Shown: piece by piece, positions 51,638 through 60,292 of the stretch | Numbering within the stretch: the first letter of the stretch is position 1 | Layout: every line of letters begins with the position of its first letter | DNA from: Algoriphagus aquaeductus | GTDB taxonomy: Bacteria > Bacteroidota > Bacteroidia > Cytophagales > Cyclobacteriaceae | Assembly (NCBI RefSeq): GCF_003253485.1 | Contig: NZ_QKTX01000004.1 | Location: forward strand, 248,001 to 312,000 | DNA length: 64,000 bases | Reading direction: 5' to 3' | Position numbers and translations under genes: made by a program | Notes under the pieces: model-generated | What the model was told of the DNA's origin: nothing | The model's input: only the letters and a program-made list of their open reading frames with translations | Databases searched by the model: none

Positions 51638-54415
51638 ATGAAGCTTAAAATTCACCTAGGACTTTTTTTTATCGCCCTTTTCATGGGGATTACCTCAGCT
51701 TGGGCAACCCATATACGAGCAGGGGAAATCATCGCAGAAAGAGTCTCTGTCCAAGCGCTAACCTACCAAATCACGGTGGTGGGCTACACCGACACCCGTT
51801 CGAGTGTTATCTTTGGCCCTGGAAGAATCAATTTCGGTGACGGAAGAGAGGAGCAGCTCAATACCCAAAGTGATTTTTCTGTAGTCCGGGATCTTGGTAA
51901 CCAAATTGAACAGAACATTTTTGTCATCCGGCATACTTTTCAGGGTCCGGGCAAATACAAAATCCGCTTCATCGAATTCAACCGAAATGACTTGACACTG
52001 AACATGGACAATTCGGTGGATACGCCTTTTTATGTAGAAACCGAAATCAACATTGATCCATTTTTTGGAGTAAACAATTCCCCAGTGCTAACGATCCCTC
52101 CCGTAGACAACGGTGCAGTAAACGTCCGCTACATCCACAACCCCGGAGCCTATGACCCGGATGGAGACAGCCTTTCTTATGCTTTGGACATTCCCAAGCA
52201 GGCTTTTGAGAGACCTGTAAATAACTACAGAAGTCCAGCCTCCCCAGAATTTAGCCAAAGACAGGAAAATGGAGCTACGCCGGCTTTTTTGAGGATTGAT
52301 CCGGTCTTTGGAGACCTGATATGGGATGCCCCGGGTACTGCGGGGCAATTCAACGTGGCATTCCGGATCATCGAATGGCGCAAAATCAACGGCAAATTTG
52401 AGCAAATCGGGTATGTGGTCCGGGACATGCAGATCATCATCGAAAACTCCAATAATCGCCGGCCCCAATTGATCCTGCCTCCGGATCTGTGTGTAGAAGC
52501 AGGCACCAAAATAGAAGAAATCATACAAGGCCAAGATCCTGACGGAGACCCCATCAAAATAGAAGTCTTTGGAGAACCGATTCAAATCAACTCCTCTCCA
52601 GCAGATTATTCCCCGGAAAATGTATTCCAACCTCAACCGGGCATTGTCAACTTCACTTGGCAGACGGTCTGCAATCATGTCAGAGAGCGAGAATATGAAG
52701 TGCGTATTCGAATCACCGACCAACCAAGATCAGGCCCAAGTTTGGTGGACATCCAAACCTGGAAAATCAAAGTGGTCGGTCCGCCACCCGTTTGGGATGA
52801 TTTGGTTCAGAAACCCGGAAGAACGGTGGACCTCACTTGGGATCCTTACGTGTGTGCCAATTCCGCCCAAGAAATGCAGATTTGGAGAAGAATCAACTCT
52901 GACCCTTACGTTCCGGATTCCTGTGAAACAGGCATCAGACCTGGATATGAATTGGTGGGCATCACAGACATGAACACCTTCTCGTTTACGGATCTCAATG
53001 GAGGGGATGGACTGGCACCTGGAAACACCTATTGCTATCGCCTGGTGGCTGCCTATCCCCAGCCACGGGCAGGACTGAGCATCGTCTCCGAAGAAATCTG
53101 TATCACCATTGATGTGGATGTTCCGATCATTACCAATGTAAGTATAGAGGCGACAGATCCTCAATCGGGTGAAATCTTTGTCAAATGGACACCGCCATAC
53201 GATATTGATAAAACCCAATTCCCCGGCCCCTATACCTATGAGCTTCTTCGAAGTGAAGGATTTACGGGCACTCAAAACAGAACCTCACTCGGGATTCTAT
53301 CTGACACACTCTTTACTGATCGTGGATTGAACACCGAAAACCTGGTTTATAATTATAAAGTCGTCCTATTGGACAATAATGTAAAAATCGACACCTCATC
53401 CTCAGCTTCCTCAGTAAGATTGGAACCCACCATCATCAATGAAGCCATTGAACTAAATTGGACCTTCAATGTGCCTTGGAACAATCAAATTGCGCAATAC
53501 ACCCATGAAGTCTATCGAAACAGAACTGATGCAGCAGCTCAAGATGAAGGTACTTTTGTGAAAATTGCAGAAGTCGATGTCACTCAACAAGGGTTTAAGT
53601 TTTTGGATGACGGAAGTTTCAATGGCGTGACCCTCAAGAAGGAAGTCGAATACTGCTATTATGTGATCACCAAGGGTGCCTACAATGTAGCAGGACTGGT
53701 TTATCCTTTGGAAAACAAATCACAAATCGTCTGTGCAAAACCGGATGATAATCGACTCCCTTGCCCTCCCGAATTAACCTTCGAAGGTCCAGAGTGTGCA
53801 GCATATGTCGCAGAACAACCCTGTAACTCCAACACCTTTGAACATGTTCTGAGCTGGCAACCTGACTTTAGCGGTGATTGTGATGACGAACTGAGTGGGT
53901 ATAGACTCTATTTTACTCCTGATGGGGAAGAAGGACAATTCAACCTGGTGGGGCAGTATTCATCTCTTCAGCTGACTGCTACCCTTCGAAACCTTCCAAC
54001 ATACAGAGGTTGCTACTACATCACAGCGATAGACCGGTCTGGTAACGAAAGTGAACCAAGCAATGTGGTATGTGTGGACAATTGCCCGGTTTACAACCTT
54101 CCGAATGCCTTTACGCCAAACAACGACGGGGTAAATGATACTTTCATGGCCTTTGACAATCCATTTGCTCAATGTCCACGATTTGTAACGGGAGTAGAAA
54201 TCTTCATTGTCAATCGTTGGGGAGCAGAAGTATTTCGATACAACAGCCTCAGCTCCAACGAAAATGATGTATTTATCCGATGGAACGGAAGAGACCAAAG
54301 TGGAAATGAATTGCCTGCAGGAACCTATTTCTATTCCGGAACGGTATTCTTTGACGTCCTTGATCCGGCATTGAAACAGCGTGAACTGAAAGGTACCATT
54401 CAGCTCCTTAGATGA
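51638..54415 (+). CDS. Secreted T9SS protein with fibronectin-like domains
   Basis: This 925-aa protein starts at ATG 51638 (the TTG three codons earlier is less likely) with a signal peptide ending near SAWA. The N-terminal domain (HIRAGEIIAERVSVQALTY, about 26-145) occurs at the start of many Bacteroidota gliding-associated proteins. A cadherin-like PGAYDPDGDSLSY segment, two or three fibronectin-type III-like domains and many cysteines (about 18) follow. The C-terminal gliding-type domain (about 830-925) has the full LPNAFTPNNDGVNDTF motif and VNRWGAEVF, and should direct T9SS export. It is coupled to the DCC gene by an ATGA overlap. The ligand is unknown. Confidence 0.9.
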   Translation: MKLKIHLGLFFIALFMGITSAWATHIRAGEIIAERVSVQALTYQITVVGYTDTRSSVIFGPGRINFGDGREEQLNTQSDFSVVRDLGNQIEQNIFVIRHTFQGPGKYKIRFIEFNRNDLTLNMDNSVDTPFYVETEINIDPFFGVNNSPVLTIPPVDNGAVNVRYIHNPGAYDPDGDSLSYALDIPKQAFERPVNNYRSPASPEFSQRQENGATPAFLRIDPVFGDLIWDAPGTAGQFNVAFRIIEWRKINGKFEQIGYVVRDMQIIIENSNNRRPQLILPPDLCVEAGTKIEEIIQGQDPDGDPIKIEVFGEPIQINSSPADYSPENVFQPQPGIVNFTWQTVCNHVREREYEVRIRITDQPRSGPSLVDIQTWKIKVVGPPPVWDDLVQKPGRTVDLTWDPYVCANSAQEMQIWRRINSDPYVPDSCETGIRPGYELVGITDMNTFSFTDLNGGDGLAPGNTYCYRLVAAYPQPRAGLSIVSEEICITIDVDVPIITNVSIEATDPQSGEIFVKWTPPYDIDKTQFPGPYTYELLRSEGFTGTQNRTSLGILSDTLFTDRGLNTENLVYNYKVVLLDNNVKIDTSSSASSVRLEPTIINEAIELNWTFNVPWNNQIAQYTHEVYRNRTDAAAQDEGTFVKIAEVDVTQQGFKFLDDGSFNGVTLKKEVEYCYYVITKGAYNVAGLVYPLENKSQIVCAKPDDNRLPCPPELTFEGPECAAYVAEQPCNSNTFEHVLSWQPDFSGDCDDELSGYRLYFTPDGEEGQFNLVGQYSSLQLTATLRNLPTYRGCYYITAIDRSGNESEPSNVVCVDNCPVYNLPNAFTPNNDGVNDTFMAFDNPFAQCPRFVTGVEIFIVNRWGAEVFRYNSLSSNENDVFIRWNGRDQSGNELPAGTYFYSGTVFFDVLDPALKQRELKGTIQLLR

Positions 54416-54834
54416 GTTCTGAAAAATCCATCATCCTCTTTGACGGAGTCTGTAACCTCTGCAATGCTTCTATCGATTTCATCCTCAGGCGAGATAAAAA
54501 AGACCGCTTTTTGGTAGGAGCATTGCAGGAGGCCCCAGGCCAGGCGCTACTCTCCAAATACCAGGTTGCACCGACCTATTTGGATTCCTTGGTCTTGGTG
54601 GAAAAAGGAAAAGTGTACTTTAGAAGCACTGCTGCCTTAAAAATATCCCGTAGACTTCATGGGTTATGGCCCCTCTTTTATCCCTTGATTTTACTTCCTG
54701 CATTTTTGAGAGACCCGGTTTATGATTGGATCGGGAGAAACCGATATCGCTGGTTTGGAAAGAAAAATACTTGCCGCATCCCAACTGAGGAAGAAAAGAG
54801 CAAATTTTTAACTGCTGACCAAATCAATTTTTAG
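54412..54834 (+). CDS. DCC family thiol-disulfide oxidoreductase (DUF393)
   Basis: This 140-aa protein has the family motif D-x-x-C-x-x-C at the N-terminus: Asp11, Cys14 and Cys17 in LFDGVCNLCNAS. Central LVLVEKGKVYFRSTAAL and C-terminal WIGRNRYRWFGKK segments also match DUF393. These thioredoxin-like proteins are predicted oxidoreductases; few are characterised. It overlaps the stop of the cysteine-rich secreted protein gene (ATGA) on the 5' side and the sbtA-like stop by 4 bp in convergent orientation on the 3' side. A role in disulfide handling of the upstream protein is inference. Confidence 0.88.
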   Translation: MSSEKSIILFDGVCNLCNASIDFILRRDKKDRFLVGALQEAPGQALLSKYQVAPTYLDSLVLVEKGKVYFRSTAALKISRRLHGLWPLFYPLILLPAFLRDPVYDWIGRNRYRWFGKKNTCRIPTEEEKSKFLTADQINF

Positions 54835-55790
54835 AAGAATTGGATGATCATCCAATAAATCGGCATTCCCAAGGTAATGTTGAACGGAAAAGTCACAGCG
54901 AGTGCCATTGGTACATACAAGCCTTCATCCGCCTCGGGATTTGCCAGTTTCATAGCAGCGGGTACAGCGATATAGGAAGCAGAGGCAGCCAGAATGGCAA
55001 ATATCAAGCGGTCTCCAGCTTCAGGAGCAATCCAATGGCTCAAAACCGCCACAACACAGCCATTCACTAACGGGACCAAAACCGCAAACATGGAGGAAAA
55101 ATACCCGGTCTTAAAAAAGGCTTTCAATTTTTTTCCACTATTAATTCCCATATCCAAAAGAAAAACGGCCAGGAATCCTTTGAAAATATCTGTGATAAAA
55201 GGCTTGATCCCCTCGGCTTGTTTTTCATCCGCAATCAGCCCTATCACCAAACTCCCCAAAATAAGCAATACGGAACCATTGGTAAATGCATGGATGATGA
55301 TTCCCCTAAGACCACCTGCAGGCTTATTTTCAGAATACTTTCTCAACAAGATTACCCCTGAAATAATCGCCGGAGCTTCCATCAAAGCCATAACAGCCAC
55401 CATATGCCCCCCAAAATGTGCCCCCTGTATCTCCAAAAAGGATACTGCCGCTACAAATGTAACCGCCGATATAGATCCATATGCCGCTGAAATTGCCGCA
55501 GCGTTGGGCACTCCCAGTTTTCTTTTCAATATAAAAAAGGTGTAAAAAGGAACTGCCGCTGACAGCACCACACCAAAAAGCAAGGCCCAAATGATCCCCG
55601 CATTAAATTCACTGTGTGATAGCTCTTGCCCTCCTTTAAAACCTATGGATAACATGAGATACAGTGCTATAAACTTGGCACTCGTAGCAGGTATCTCCAG
55701 ATCACTTTTCAACTTGACAGCCAAGATCCCCAAGACGAAAAAGAGAAGGCTCGGATTCGTCAGGTTATTAATCAATATTTGAAAATCCAT
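54831..55790 (-). CDS. sbtA: SbtA-like sodium-dependent bicarbonate permease
   Basis: This 319-aa membrane protein has about ten spans and starts at ATG 55790 (MDFQILINNLTNPSLLFFVLG). It has LMLSIGFKGGQELSHSEF in the N-terminal half and GINSGKKLKAF in the C-terminal half, matching the SbtA/DUF897 family. Characterised cyanobacterial SbtA is a high-affinity Na+/HCO3- symporter; in a heterotroph it may feed carboxylases or support growth at low CO2. There is no SbtB (PII-like) partner next to it. It is divergent from a LysR gene, with 86 bp between the starts. Confidence 0.85.
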   Translation of the reverse strand: MDFQILINNLTNPSLLFFVLGILAVKLKSDLEIPATSAKFIALYLMLSIGFKGGQELSHSEFNAGIIWALLFGVVLSAAVPFYTFFILKRKLGVPNAAAISAAYGSISAVTFVAAVSFLEIQGAHFGGHMVAVMALMEAPAIISGVILLRKYSENKPAGGLRGIIIHAFTNGSVLLILGSLVIGLIADEKQAEGIKPFITDIFKGFLAVFLLDMGINSGKKLKAFFKTGYFSSMFAVLVPLVNGCVVAVLSHWIAPEAGDRLIFAILAASASYIAVPAAMKLANPEADEGLYVPMALAVTFPFNITLGMPIYWMIIQFF

Positions 55791-55876
55791 GACGCAAATA
55801 TCTTTTGCCTTTTCCTCAGAAAAAAACAAAACATAATTTTTTTTTATTCGTTGCTGATTTTAAATTAATTTCACTT

Positions 55877-56803
55877 ATGAATTTAACCATACATCAACTC
55901 AAAGCCTTCCAGTCAGTCGCCAAATACCAAAGCATCACCAAAGCGGCTGAGGCTATGAATATGACTCAGCCGGCTGTTTCTATTCAGCTGAAAAATCTTC
56001 AGGAACAATTTGAGGTTCCGCTGACAGAAATCATCGGAAAAAAAATCCACATCACTGAATTCGGCCAAGAACTGGTCGACACGGCCGACAGAATTTTTTC
56101 TGAACTCAATCAGATCGAGGAGAAAATGCTTGAATTAAAAGGTCTTCTGGGTGGAAAAATCAGAATTTCTGCCGTATCGACTGGCAAATACATCATTCCC
56201 TACCTCATGGCGGATTTCATGAAAATCTACCCTCATGTAGAAATCAGCCTGGAAGTCTCCAACCGATACAATGTGCTGGCCCATCTTCAGGAAAACTCCA
56301 CAGATCTGGCCTTATTATCCCTTTGGCCAGACGATCTTGATTTGGAAAGCATACCACTCGCCGAAAACAAATGGTACCTGACCTGTGCCCCAGAGAAAAA
56401 AGAGCTGTATGGCAAGTATATCAAAGAGGAAGCTTGGACAAAAATCCCTTTCATCTTACGCGAAAAGGGTTCGGGAACACGGACCATGATGGAAAAATTC
56501 TTTACCGAACGGGATATTCATGTAGAGAGCAAGCTAGAACTCGCCACCAATGAAGCGGTAAAACAAGCGGTAATGGCAGGTCTTGGAGCCTCAATCCTTT
56601 CCAATTTTTCTACCGCTCAGGAAATCAAAGATGGAAGAGTGGCAATTTTGGAATACCCCGGACTTCCGCTTAAAGCAGATTGGAAATTGATTTGGCTCAA
56701 GCAGAAAAAACACTCTCCTGCCGTAAAAGCCTTCATTCGATGGCTTTCTGAAAACAGGGAAAAAATCTTGAGAAATCATTTTCCAACGCTACTTGGCCTC
56801 TAA
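55877..56803 (+). CDS. LysR family transcriptional regulator (CbbR/CmpR-like)
   Basis: This 308-aa protein has an N-terminal winged HTH (LTIHQLKAFQSVAKYQSITKAAEAMNMTQPAVSIQLKNL, residues 1-60), and a periplasmic-binding-like effector domain (about 90-300) with ISAVSTGKYIIPYLMADF. This N-terminal and effector segment style resembles the CbbR/CmpR/NdhR group that controls carbon-fixation and inorganic-carbon transport genes. It is divergent from sbtA, so it probably regulates it and itself from the shared 86-bp region. The start ATG 55877 is chosen by the HTH; the longer frame runs into sbtA's promoter region. Confidence 0.87.
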   Translation: MNLTIHQLKAFQSVAKYQSITKAAEAMNMTQPAVSIQLKNLQEQFEVPLTEIIGKKIHITEFGQELVDTADRIFSELNQIEEKMLELKGLLGGKIRISAVSTGKYIIPYLMADFMKIYPHVEISLEVSNRYNVLAHLQENSTDLALLSLWPDDLDLESIPLAENKWYLTCAPEKKELYGKYIKEEAWTKIPFILREKGSGTRTMMEKFFTERDIHVESKLELATNEAVKQAVMAGLGASILSNFSTAQEIKDGRVAILEYPGLPLKADWKLIWLKQKKHSPAVKAFIRWLSENREKILRNHFPTLLGL

Positions 56804-56831
56804 CGACAAGGCTTAAAAAGATCAAAAGGAC

Positions 56832-56839
56832 TATATTTG
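56832..56839 (+). promoter_or_regulatory. Likely -7 element (TATATTTG) for fabD
   Basis: TATATTTG is an exact TAnnTTTG match just after the LysR stop; it predicts a transcript with a leader of about 150 nt. No TTG at the expected upstream spacing was found. Confidence 0.5.
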
Positions 56840-56882
56840 CCCCGCTTCTTTCTAATCCTCTTTTGGATTTGGGAAGTAAATT

Positions 56883-56927
56883 CCAGAACAAAAGGCTTCC
56901 GATCTTGCGAGTTAGCCGCTCTTCTGG
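56883..56927 (+). other. Possible structured leader upstream of fabD
   Basis: An outer pairing CCAGAA (56883-56888) with TTCTGG (56922-56927) encloses GGCT (56894-56897) with AGCC (56914-56917). A further GGCT-CCGT-AGCC hairpin lies at 56939-56950. No known riboswitch or RNA family is recognised. Confidence 0.35.
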
Positions 56928-56992
56928 TAAAAAATCAAGGCTCCGTAGCCATCAAGTCCGCAGCGTGCCTTTAAATATCAAACCCTAATTAA

Positions 56993-57868
56993 ATGAAAGC
57001 ATTTGTTTTTCCGGGCCAAGGTGCCCAGTTTCCCGGAATGGGAAAATCACTTTATGAGGAAAACCCAGAAGCCAAAGCCCTCTTTGAAAAAGCCAACGAG
57101 ATTCTCGGCTTTCGCATTACGGACATCATGTTTGAGGGAAGTGAAGAAGAACTGAAGCAGACCAAAGTCACGCAGCCTGCCATTTTTCTCCATTCGGTCA
57201 TTTTGGCCAAAACCACGGCTGATTTCGCACCGGATATGGTAGCAGGTCATTCCTTGGGGGAATTCTCTGCCTTGGTAGCCAATGGAGCGCTAGCCTTTGA
57301 AGACGGGTTGAAACTGGTGTACCAAAGAGCAATGGCTATGCAGGAAGCCTGCGAAATCAATCCGTCCACCATGGCAGCTATCTTGGGCTTGGCCGATGAA
57401 AAAGTCGAAGAAATCTGTGCGGAATTCACCGATGAAATCGTAGTTCCTGCAAATTACAACTGCCCTGGACAGCTGGTTATCTCCGGCACCAACAAGGGAA
57501 TCGAAATTGCCTGCGAAAAAATGAAAGCGGCAGGTGCCAAAAGAGCCCTTCCCCTTCCGGTTGGGGGAGCATTTCACTCCCCACTGATGGAGCCTGCCAG
57601 AGAAAAACTCCAAAAAGCCATCGAATCCACCCAATTCAATACGCCTATCTGCCCGGTATACCAAAATGTAAGCACCACCGCAGTATCAGATATTGAGGAG
57701 ATCAAAAAGAACCTCATCGCCCAACTGACTGCCCCTGTCAAATGGACTCAATCTGTTCAGAATATGGTGAAAGACGGAGCCATTCAATTTGTGGAGTGCG
57801 GTCCGGGGAAAGTCCTTCAGGGACTGGTCAAAAAAATCCATCCCGAAGCTGAAGTTTCCGGTCTCTAA
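56993..57868 (+). CDS. fabD: Malonyl-CoA:ACP transacylase
   Basis: This 291-aa enzyme has the catalytic Ser87 in VAGHSLGEFSALV and His195 in GGAFHSPLM, with VFPGQGAQFPGMGK at the N-terminus, the standard FabD features. It transfers malonyl from CoA to acyl carrier protein for fatty-acid synthesis. It stands alone, without other fab genes, as is common in Bacteroidota. The upstream leader of up to 150 nt and the terminator downstream make it a monocistronic unit. Confidence 0.97.
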   Translation: MKAFVFPGQGAQFPGMGKSLYEENPEAKALFEKANEILGFRITDIMFEGSEEELKQTKVTQPAIFLHSVILAKTTADFAPDMVAGHSLGEFSALVANGALAFEDGLKLVYQRAMAMQEACEINPSTMAAILGLADEKVEEICAEFTDEIVVPANYNCPGQLVISGTNKGIEIACEKMKAAGAKRALPLPVGGAFHSPLMEPAREKLQKAIESTQFNTPICPVYQNVSTTAVSDIEEIKKNLIAQLTAPVKWTQSVQNMVKDGAIQFVECGPGKVLQGLVKKIHPEAEVSGL

Positions 57869-57876
57869 AATAAATC

Positions 57877-57904
57877 AATTCCCGCTCAAAAGGCGGGAAT
57901 TTTC
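57877..57904. terminator. Bidirectional terminator between fabD and folK
   Basis: A 9-bp perfect stem, aattcccgc / gcgggaatt, with a 7-nt loop lies between convergent genes and reaches the folK stop. Confidence 0.8.
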
Positions 57905-58397
57905 ATTTTAGCTCTTTAGAATAAAGGTTGACCTCGGTATGATCCTCGCACTCCTCCAGCAGCTCCCGGGAGGTTTTACCACTTAACGGATGTTTTTTAT
58001 CCGGTGCCAGCTCTGCCAATGGAACTAGAACAAATCTTCTTTCAGCAATAAAGGGATGGGGAATTGTAAGCGTATCCGAATCAATCACTTCATCTCCAAA
58101 ATAAAGGATATCAATATCCATGGTCCGGTCCCCCCAAGGCTCATCACGCGTTCGCCCAAGTTCGTTTTCTATTTCCTGGATAATTTCCAACACCTCCCAC
58201 GGACGGAGAGAAGTCCAAACAATTGCCAATTGATTGAGAAAATTGCCTTTGGCTACGCCTCCCCATGCTTCCGTTTCATAAATTTTAGAAACTTTGATCA
58301 ATTGAAAATGATCGTTCAGGGCTTCTATCGAGCGGAAAAGCAACTTTTCACGATCTCCTTTGTTACCTCCTAGACATAGTACAACCTCAGTTTGCAT
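57903..58397 (-). CDS. folK: 2-amino-4-hydroxy-6-hydroxymethyldihydropteridine diphosphokinase
   Basis: This 164-aa protein has the N-terminal CLGGNKGDREKL (LGSNxGDR-type) and the FolK signature WGDRTMDIDILYFGDEVID plus LTIPHPFIAERRFVLVPLAELAP. It transfers pyrophosphate from ATP to 6-hydroxymethyl-dihydropterin in folate synthesis. The length is typical for FolK. It is divergent from sppA, with 69 bp between the starts, and convergent with fabD. Confidence 0.97.
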   Translation of the reverse strand: MQTEVVLCLGGNKGDREKLLFRSIEALNDHFQLIKVSKIYETEAWGGVAKGNFLNQLAIVWTSLRPWEVLEIIQEIENELGRTRDEPWGDRTMDIDILYFGDEVIDSDTLTIPHPFIAERRFVLVPLAELAPDKKHPLSGKTSRELLEECEDHTEVNLYSKELK

Positions 58398-58466
58398 CGC
58401 TTATCACTTGAGCCTTTGTAAAGCTCTTTTAAATTAGGTTAATTTCGACCTCAAATTTGTAACAAT

Positions 58467-60233
58467 ATGAAGTTTCTGGGTAATGTGCTGGCTGTTATTG
58501 TCGGCTTATTCATTTTTAGCATCATCAGTGTCCTGATTTTCTTCGGAATAGTAGGAATGATCGCCGCTTCTTCTGATAAGGAAGTAAAACTGGAAGAAAA
58601 CACCATCCTTCACCTCAACCTCAATGGCAGAATGCTGGTGGAAAGGACTTCCGAAGACGACCTCAAATTCGGTTCATTCTTAAATCCTTTTGGTCGGGAC
58701 ATAAACGCTGGACTAGTCAATCTTAAAAAAGCAATTGCCGAAGCCAAATCAAATGACAACATCAAAGGGATATACCTCAATACCGGACTGATCATGGCGG
58801 GACAGGCCAACCTTCTGGAATTGCGGGAATCTCTCCTTGATTTCAAAGAATCAGGAAAATTTATCGTGGCCTATGATGAAGCCTATTCTGAAGGAGGGTA
58901 TTTTCTGGCTTCTGTAGCAGACGAAATTTACCTAAATCCTTTGGGAGGGATCGATTTCAACGGATTCGCCTCCGAATCAATATTCTTAAAGGGCTTCTTT
59001 GAAAAAGTAGGCATCAAACCGGAGGTTTTCCGGGTTGGAGAGTTTAAAAGCGCTGTTGAGCCTTTTATCTTGGATAAAATGAGTCCGGAAAATCGGCTTC
59101 AAACCCAATATTTCCTAGATGACATCAACAATCAGGCAATTGACCTGATCGCAGTCTCCAGAAATATTTCAAAAGACAGCTTGGCGAAAATCAACAGCCA
59201 AATGCTGGTACGAAAGCCGAAAGATGCAGTCACTTATGGCTTGGCAACCGAATTGAAATATGAAGATGAGGTTCATTCCATTCTCAAATCCAAATTGGGA
59301 CTGGAAGAGGATGACCAAATCACCACCATCAACGCAACGGATCTGGGTTCATTGGCAAAAAGCAAAAATATCACCTCCAAAAACCGCATTGCAGTAATCT
59401 TGGCCGAAGGAGAAATAGTAGACGGAGATATTGAAGGAGCGATCAGTTCTGAAAAATTTGCCAAAGAAATCCGAAAAGCCCGAAAAGATGACAACATCAA
59501 GGCGATCGTGCTGCGCGTAAATTCACCGGGCGGATCCATCCTAGCTTCAGAAGTGATCTGGAGAGAAATGTCGGAAGCCAAAAAAGCCAAACCTCTGATT
59601 GTGTCCATGGGTGAAGTGGCAGCTTCGGGCGGATATTATATTTCTGCGCCAGCCGACACCATTGTTGCACAGCCCAACACGATCACGGGATCAATTGGCA
59701 TTTTTGGACTGTGGTTCAATGTCCAGGAACTCATCAACGATAAACTGGGTGTGACCACCGATGTGGTATCGACCGGAGAGCTCTCAGACTTTATGAATAT
59801 GGCAAGACCGCTGACCGAAGTGGAGCGAACGATCATTCAGTCCGGAGTAGAAGATGGCTACGAGACTTTTATATCCCGAGTGGCAGAAGGCAGAGGCATG
59901 CATCCGGATTCGGTGAAAAAAGTTGCCTCAGGACGAGTTTGGACAGGAACCCAAGCCAAAGAACGGGGCTTGGTGGATGTATTGGGCGGGCTGAACACGG
60001 CCATCCAAATTGCAGCAGACAAACTCGATGCAGGGGAGGATTATCGCGTAGTGTACTTTCCCGAGAAAAAACCCTGGTTTGAAGAATTTATGAGCAGCTT
60101 CACCGATAAAGTTCAGGCGAGGATTCTCCAAACCCAACTGGGCGATCAATATCCCTTGTACCAAAAAATCCAAAAACTGAAGCATTACCAGGGTGTTCAA
60201 GTAAGAATGCCCCAAGACATGACCATAAAGTAA
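58467..60233 (+). CDS. sppA: Signal peptide peptidase SppA, 67K type
   Basis: This 588-aa protein has one N-terminal membrane span (VLAVIVGLFIFSIISVLIFFG) and two tandem protease IV domains. The catalytic lysine is Lys194 in GEFKSAVEPF (N-terminal domain), and the catalytic serine is Ser387 in VAASGGYYIS (C-terminal domain). Further signatures are NSPGGSILASEVI and NTITGSIGIFG. It degrades signal peptides left in the membrane; the 67-kDa form has this split active site. It is monocistronic, with a terminator downstream. Confidence 0.96.
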   Translation: MKFLGNVLAVIVGLFIFSIISVLIFFGIVGMIAASSDKEVKLEENTILHLNLNGRMLVERTSEDDLKFGSFLNPFGRDINAGLVNLKKAIAEAKSNDNIKGIYLNTGLIMAGQANLLELRESLLDFKESGKFIVAYDEAYSEGGYFLASVADEIYLNPLGGIDFNGFASESIFLKGFFEKVGIKPEVFRVGEFKSAVEPFILDKMSPENRLQTQYFLDDINNQAIDLIAVSRNISKDSLAKINSQMLVRKPKDAVTYGLATELKYEDEVHSILKSKLGLEEDDQITTINATDLGSLAKSKNITSKNRIAVILAEGEIVDGDIEGAISSEKFAKEIRKARKDDNIKAIVLRVNSPGGSILASEVIWREMSEAKKAKPLIVSMGEVAASGGYYISAPADTIVAQPNTITGSIGIFGLWFNVQELINDKLGVTTDVVSTGELSDFMNMARPLTEVERTIIQSGVEDGYETFISRVAEGRGMHPDSVKKVASGRVWTGTQAKERGLVDVLGGLNTAIQIAADKLDAGEDYRVVYFPEKKPWFEEFMSSFTDKVQARILQTQLGDQYPLYQKIQKLKHYQGVQVRMPQDMTIK

Positions 60234-60255
60234 TCCTTGCCTACTCAAAAATCTC

Positions 60256-60287
60256 AGCCCCTCAGAAGTCGTCTTTTGAGGGGCTTA
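60256..60287. terminator. Terminator after sppA
   Basis: An 8-bp stem, agcccctc / gaggggct, with a 14-nt loop is followed on the plus strand by tta and a T-run (60284-60295), and lies close to the convergent flavin reductase stop. Confidence 0.8.
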
Positions 60288-60292
60288 TTTTT

